Shown: positions 61,200 through 64,000 of the stretch, piece after piece
Layout: each line of letters begins with the position of its first letter
Numbering within the stretch: position 1 is the stretch's first letter
Assembly: GCA_009741485.1 (NCBI GenBank)
Contig: CM019216.1
Coordinates: 44,048,440-44,112,439 of the forward strand
DNA: 64,000 nucleotides
Reading direction: 5' to 3'
From: Malurus cyaneus samueli
Lineage: Eukaryota; Chordata; Aves; Passeriformes; Maluridae
Translations under genes and position numbers: made by a program
Notes under the pieces: model-generated
What the model was told of the DNA's origin: nothing
The model's database searches: none
Seen by the model: the letters and a program-made list of their open reading frames with translations, nothing else

Positions 61200-61431
61200 A
61201 TGTTTGGCTCTTTGGGGTCAGGATGTTTGGCTCTTTGGGTCAGGATGTTTGGCTCTTTGGGGTCAGGATGTTTGGCTCTTTGGGCGGATGTTTGGCTCTT
61301 TGGGGTGGATGTTTGGCTCTTTGGGGTCAGGATGTTTGGCTCTTTGGGGTAGGATGTTTGGCTCTTTGGGGTCAGGTGTTTGGCTCTTTGGGGATGTTTG
61401 GCTCTTTGGGGTCAGGGTGTTTGTTCCTTTC
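61200..61431 (+). repeat. Minisatellite, about ten copies of a 17-23 bp unit
   Basis: The unit is ATGTTTGGCTCTTTGGGG followed by a short variable spacer (TCAGG, TGG, TAGG, CGG or none). About ten full copies and one partial copy end at 'GTGTTTGTTCC'. The core is nearly invariant while the spacer changes length, so the frame shifts between copies and all plus-strand frames stay open. The resulting MFGSLG/WLFG-like peptides are not evidence of a gene. Each unit has a G4 run, so the plus strand is G-rich at about 22-bp spacing. Confidence 0.97.
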
Positions 61432-62278
61432 AATCCCCCCTGTCTGAGCTGCCCCTGCTCCTGGAGGGTCAGGAACGGGGTGGGTTGCTTTGCTTCTGCA
61501 GAGCCCAGCCTGGGGCAAGCCAAAAATCCTCTTTGGGTTCTTTCAGCAAAGGAATCCTAATGACTGTGCCAGTGGGCTTGTGAGACCTCGAGGAAGCGCT
61601 GCCTGCCCTAAAAGCAGATTTTATCTGTTGGAACAGAACAAGGGGAAGCAAAGTGGGGTGGATATAAAACACTTGTGGGTTTCTCCAGTCGCCCAGACTG
61701 CCAGTCTGCCGGGAAATGTCTTTTCAAACCACGGGCTCCTCTTCCCACGTGTTTTCCCGGAGCTGAGGTGGAGTAACCACGATTAATAGAGGGCCATTAC
61801 CAGTAAAGGGCTTTTTAGGGGCTGGGGGCAGATGTAGCTGTGAGAGCTGTGCTGGAAAATATTTGTAAAGGTCTTTTAAAGAGTGAGGAAAAGAACAGAA
61901 AATAGGGAAAATTCTTGTAGGCTCCAAGGAGAGCATTTTAGCAGCATTGTCATTCCTCACCTCACCCTGGCTGTGGGATTTACAGCCAGAACTGCATGGG
62001 GGTGATGCTGGAAATAATCAGAGCTCTGTGTTCTGACCTGGGCTGGGGTCGCTGCTGCTGCTGCTGAGCAATCGGGGCAGAGGATGGAGGGTGCAGAGGA
62101 ACAGGGAGGGTTTTTCTCACTCAGTTCCCAGGCTCAGCTCCTGTAGGGTCAGGATGGCTCCAGCCCAACCTCGCTGCCCCTCTTCGGGTGGTCAGGGCAC
62201 TGCTGAAGGTGTTCACCTCAGCCAGCAGGAGCAGCTGCTGCCTGGCACAAAGGCAGAAAAATAAAGCATACAAAATTA

Positions 62279-62311
<33 letters not shown>

Positions 62312-63844
62312 CAAGAAAAAAGGAAAAGAGAGGATAAAAGAAGAGGCGAGAACAGAGGAGCCAGATCTTCCCTCAGGCACTTGTCAGCATCAGCAAGGTG
62401 GTGATACAAGGACAGCAAGTCCACTTTCTTCTCCTGCTCTATTAAAAGTTTGAGGGACAACATTTGTTTTCTTTTTTTTTTTTTGGGGAATGCTGGAGCA
62501 TAATGTTGGGGCACAAGCATTGCCTTGAGGTTTGGATGACTCTGCTTGGGTTTGGTAACAATTTGCTGAGTTTTTCTGTCTCCTCAAACTGAGATCTCAG
62601 GATCTTTTTGTTGTTCCCCCACTGCAGCCCATCCCCAGCTCAGCAGGAAAGAGCCAGGAACCATTTTTGCCATTATGGAATTTCATTCAAATTATTCATT
62701 CAAAATATTCATTCCAATTCAATTTCGTTATGGAATACATTCAAATTAACTTTATTAGAACAGGGTGTTGTTTTCACTGAAGTGCTGGATATCATCCTTG
62801 TTTTACTGGCCCTCTTCCACAATTTAAAATTATAAAATATTTCCTTGCAATTCCTAGGCCTGAGTTGCAGCTTTAGGTGGGCACAGCCTGGCTGAGCTGA
62901 GCTTCCTGCTCTGGGTTAGAGCTTGGCTGAATCAGAAACCAGAACTGATTTTGTGTTTGCCCAAGCCCAGATCACATTCACACACATTTCCCAAATGGAA
63001 AAAGGGAACAAAGCTGGACTGGGAGGGTGGGCAGGGGAGCTGGGGACAGTTCTGTCACCTGCAGGGCTTGGGACCCTCGTGGCTGAGGAGAACCTTTGGA
63101 CCAGGCTGTGGGATTTGTTCTGCTCTTTCCACAGGAATTTTTCCCAGGGATTTTTCCAAAAGGGATTGGAAGAACTCAGTTCCTCCAAGCTGGTGAGCTC
63201 TATGGGTATTTTGACAGTTTGTTTATTGTGGGTGCTCAGATTTGTCAGAGAGACTCAGGCAATGTTTCTTCTCTCTTGTCTGGCTATGAAATTTATTTGG
63301 ATGGGAGATTTGGGGGTTTGGGGTTTTTTTAGTAGTCTAGTCAAACTAAAATACATTAAAAATTTGAAATTATAACAAAGGAGGGATTACAACCTGTTCT
63401 TTGGGAGGTTAGATAAGAAGTGGCAATTTTTGCCTGGCTGCAGCAGCTGCACCTCCCAGAGCTCACTTTCCCTGGGAAAACAAGGACGGTGCCATCATCC
63501 CGCACAATTCCATTACTGAATTGTCAGAGCAGAGGCACATTTCTGGCAGCAATGATCCCACTCCATTTTCACTTCCCCATGGCTCAGTGGTGACCTTGAC
63601 ATTCTGGGTGGCACAGGCTGGGGGGATCATTCCCTGACAGTTTTGGGGTCAGGCTGTGGGATTGTCCTGCCCTGCTCAGCTGCACTGAGACAATTCCCTA
63701 TTCACAATCCGTGCTCTGGAGTTCCCGGTTTCATTTTTAGGGGCCCAAAGGCAGTTGCAGCTCAGCCACAGGACAGAAAGCAGCTCCTGCTGCAGAAGGT
63801 TTTGTTGTTGGGTGGTTTTGTCTGGTGGAGCAGCTCCCAATCCC
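61432..63844. other. GC-richer non-coding sequence
   Basis: Composition is closer to 50% GC. Simple repeats include A30 (62280-62309), T16 (about 62469-62484) and a CTG run near 62051-62064. Overlapping open frames on both strands (61490-61786 and 62923-63375, among others) show no protein family or splice pattern. No gene is called. Confidence 0.5.
62280..62309 (+). repeat. A30 homopolymer
   Basis: Thirty A, preceded at 62260-62265 by AATAAA and a GCATACAAAATTAC stretch. An AATAAA just before a long A run is what a processed-transcript insertion would leave, but the upstream 60-200 bp is not a gene I recognise. Confidence 0.85.
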
Positions 63845-63936
63845 TCATGATCATTTAAAAGGTTAAAACCTCAGGAGTGACTGCTTCATTTCATGATCAT
63901 TTAAAAGGTTAAAACCTCGGGAGTGACTGCTTCATT
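63845..63936 (+). repeat. 46-bp tandem duplication
   Basis: Two head-to-tail 46-bp copies (63845-63890 and 63891-63936) differ at one base (A to G within CCTCAGG/CCTCGGG). Each begins TCATGATCATTTAAAAGG and ends GACTGCTTCATT. Confidence 0.96.
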
Positions 63937-64000
63937 TCTAAGACAAATAAAGTCCAAACGTTGACTTTGTACCTCATTAGTGCTCTGTGCAATTAGGCTG
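63937..64000. other. Window end, nothing recognised
   Basis: AT-rich text with an AATAAA hexamer at about 63946. No feature can be assigned. Confidence 0.5.

Noticed and set aside
61078..61560. 160-codon plus-strand frame with a repeated WLFG/GSLG peptide as a repeat protein
   Set aside because: The repetition comes from a minisatellite with spacers of changing length, several frames are open at once, and nothing coding-like flanks it.
62240..62310. AATAAA plus A30 as the end of a processed pseudogene
   Set aside because: No upstream coding sequence is recognisable and no flanking target-site duplication was found.
1..64000. Bacterial operons, CRISPR arrays, tRNA/rRNA genes or phage genes
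   Set aside because: Composition, CR1 and LTR repeats and lack of long frames show vertebrate nuclear DNA; no cloverleaf or regularly spaced direct-repeat array other than the minisatellite was seen.

Overview
This window is vertebrate nuclear DNA from a bird. The evidence is interspersed repeats: several CR1 LINE fragments with their typical 3' ends (tandem copies related to AGAATCACAG), CR1 reverse-transcriptase codons, and two LTR fragments of related avian endogenous-retrovirus families. A songbird or other neoavian is a reasonable guess, but I cannot fix the species. Most of the window is AT-rich, CpG-poor, non-coding sequence of the gene-desert or large-intron type. There are no bacterial-style genes, operons, tRNAs, rRNAs or CRISPR arrays. 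Nearly all open frames are short chance frames or lie inside repeats.

Layout. 1-5.4 kb is AT-rich and holds a 5'-truncated CR1 (1.8-2.8 kb, minus) with a frameshifted reverse-transcriptase remnant. At 5.46-5.51 kb is the best coding candidate, a 54-bp minus-strand exon between good splice signals. 5.5-21 kb holds CR1 fragments (8.85, 15.4 and 17.2 kb) and unassigned sequence. 21.2-21.8 kb is a degraded LTR fragment, minus. 22-31 kb holds an A/C-only tract (24.6 kb) and the least decayed CR1 (27.8 kb). At 30.2-30.4 and 31.20-31.24 kb are two more minus-strand exon candidates whose phases join. 31-58 kb has two short CR1 scraps, a possible micro-exon (44.2 kb), an AT block (43.6 kb), a 204-codon open frame of doubtful meaning (48.2 kb), and a second LTR fragment (55.5 kb, plus).

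From 58.06 to 60.41 kb two 474-bp arms, near-identical in inverted orientation, flank 1,406 bp of GC-richer sequence. The right arm stops exactly at a 25-N assembly gap. This is the most striking structure here and may be an assembly error. The last 3.5 kb is GC-richer and holds a minisatellite of about ten copies (61.2 kb) and a perfect-spacing 46-bp tandem duplication (63.8 kb).

If the minus-strand exon candidates are real, the window lies inside one large minus-strand gene with small exons, transcribed from high to low coordinates. I do not recognise the protein and this rests on splice signals and open frames alone. I saw no convincing novel molecular system.
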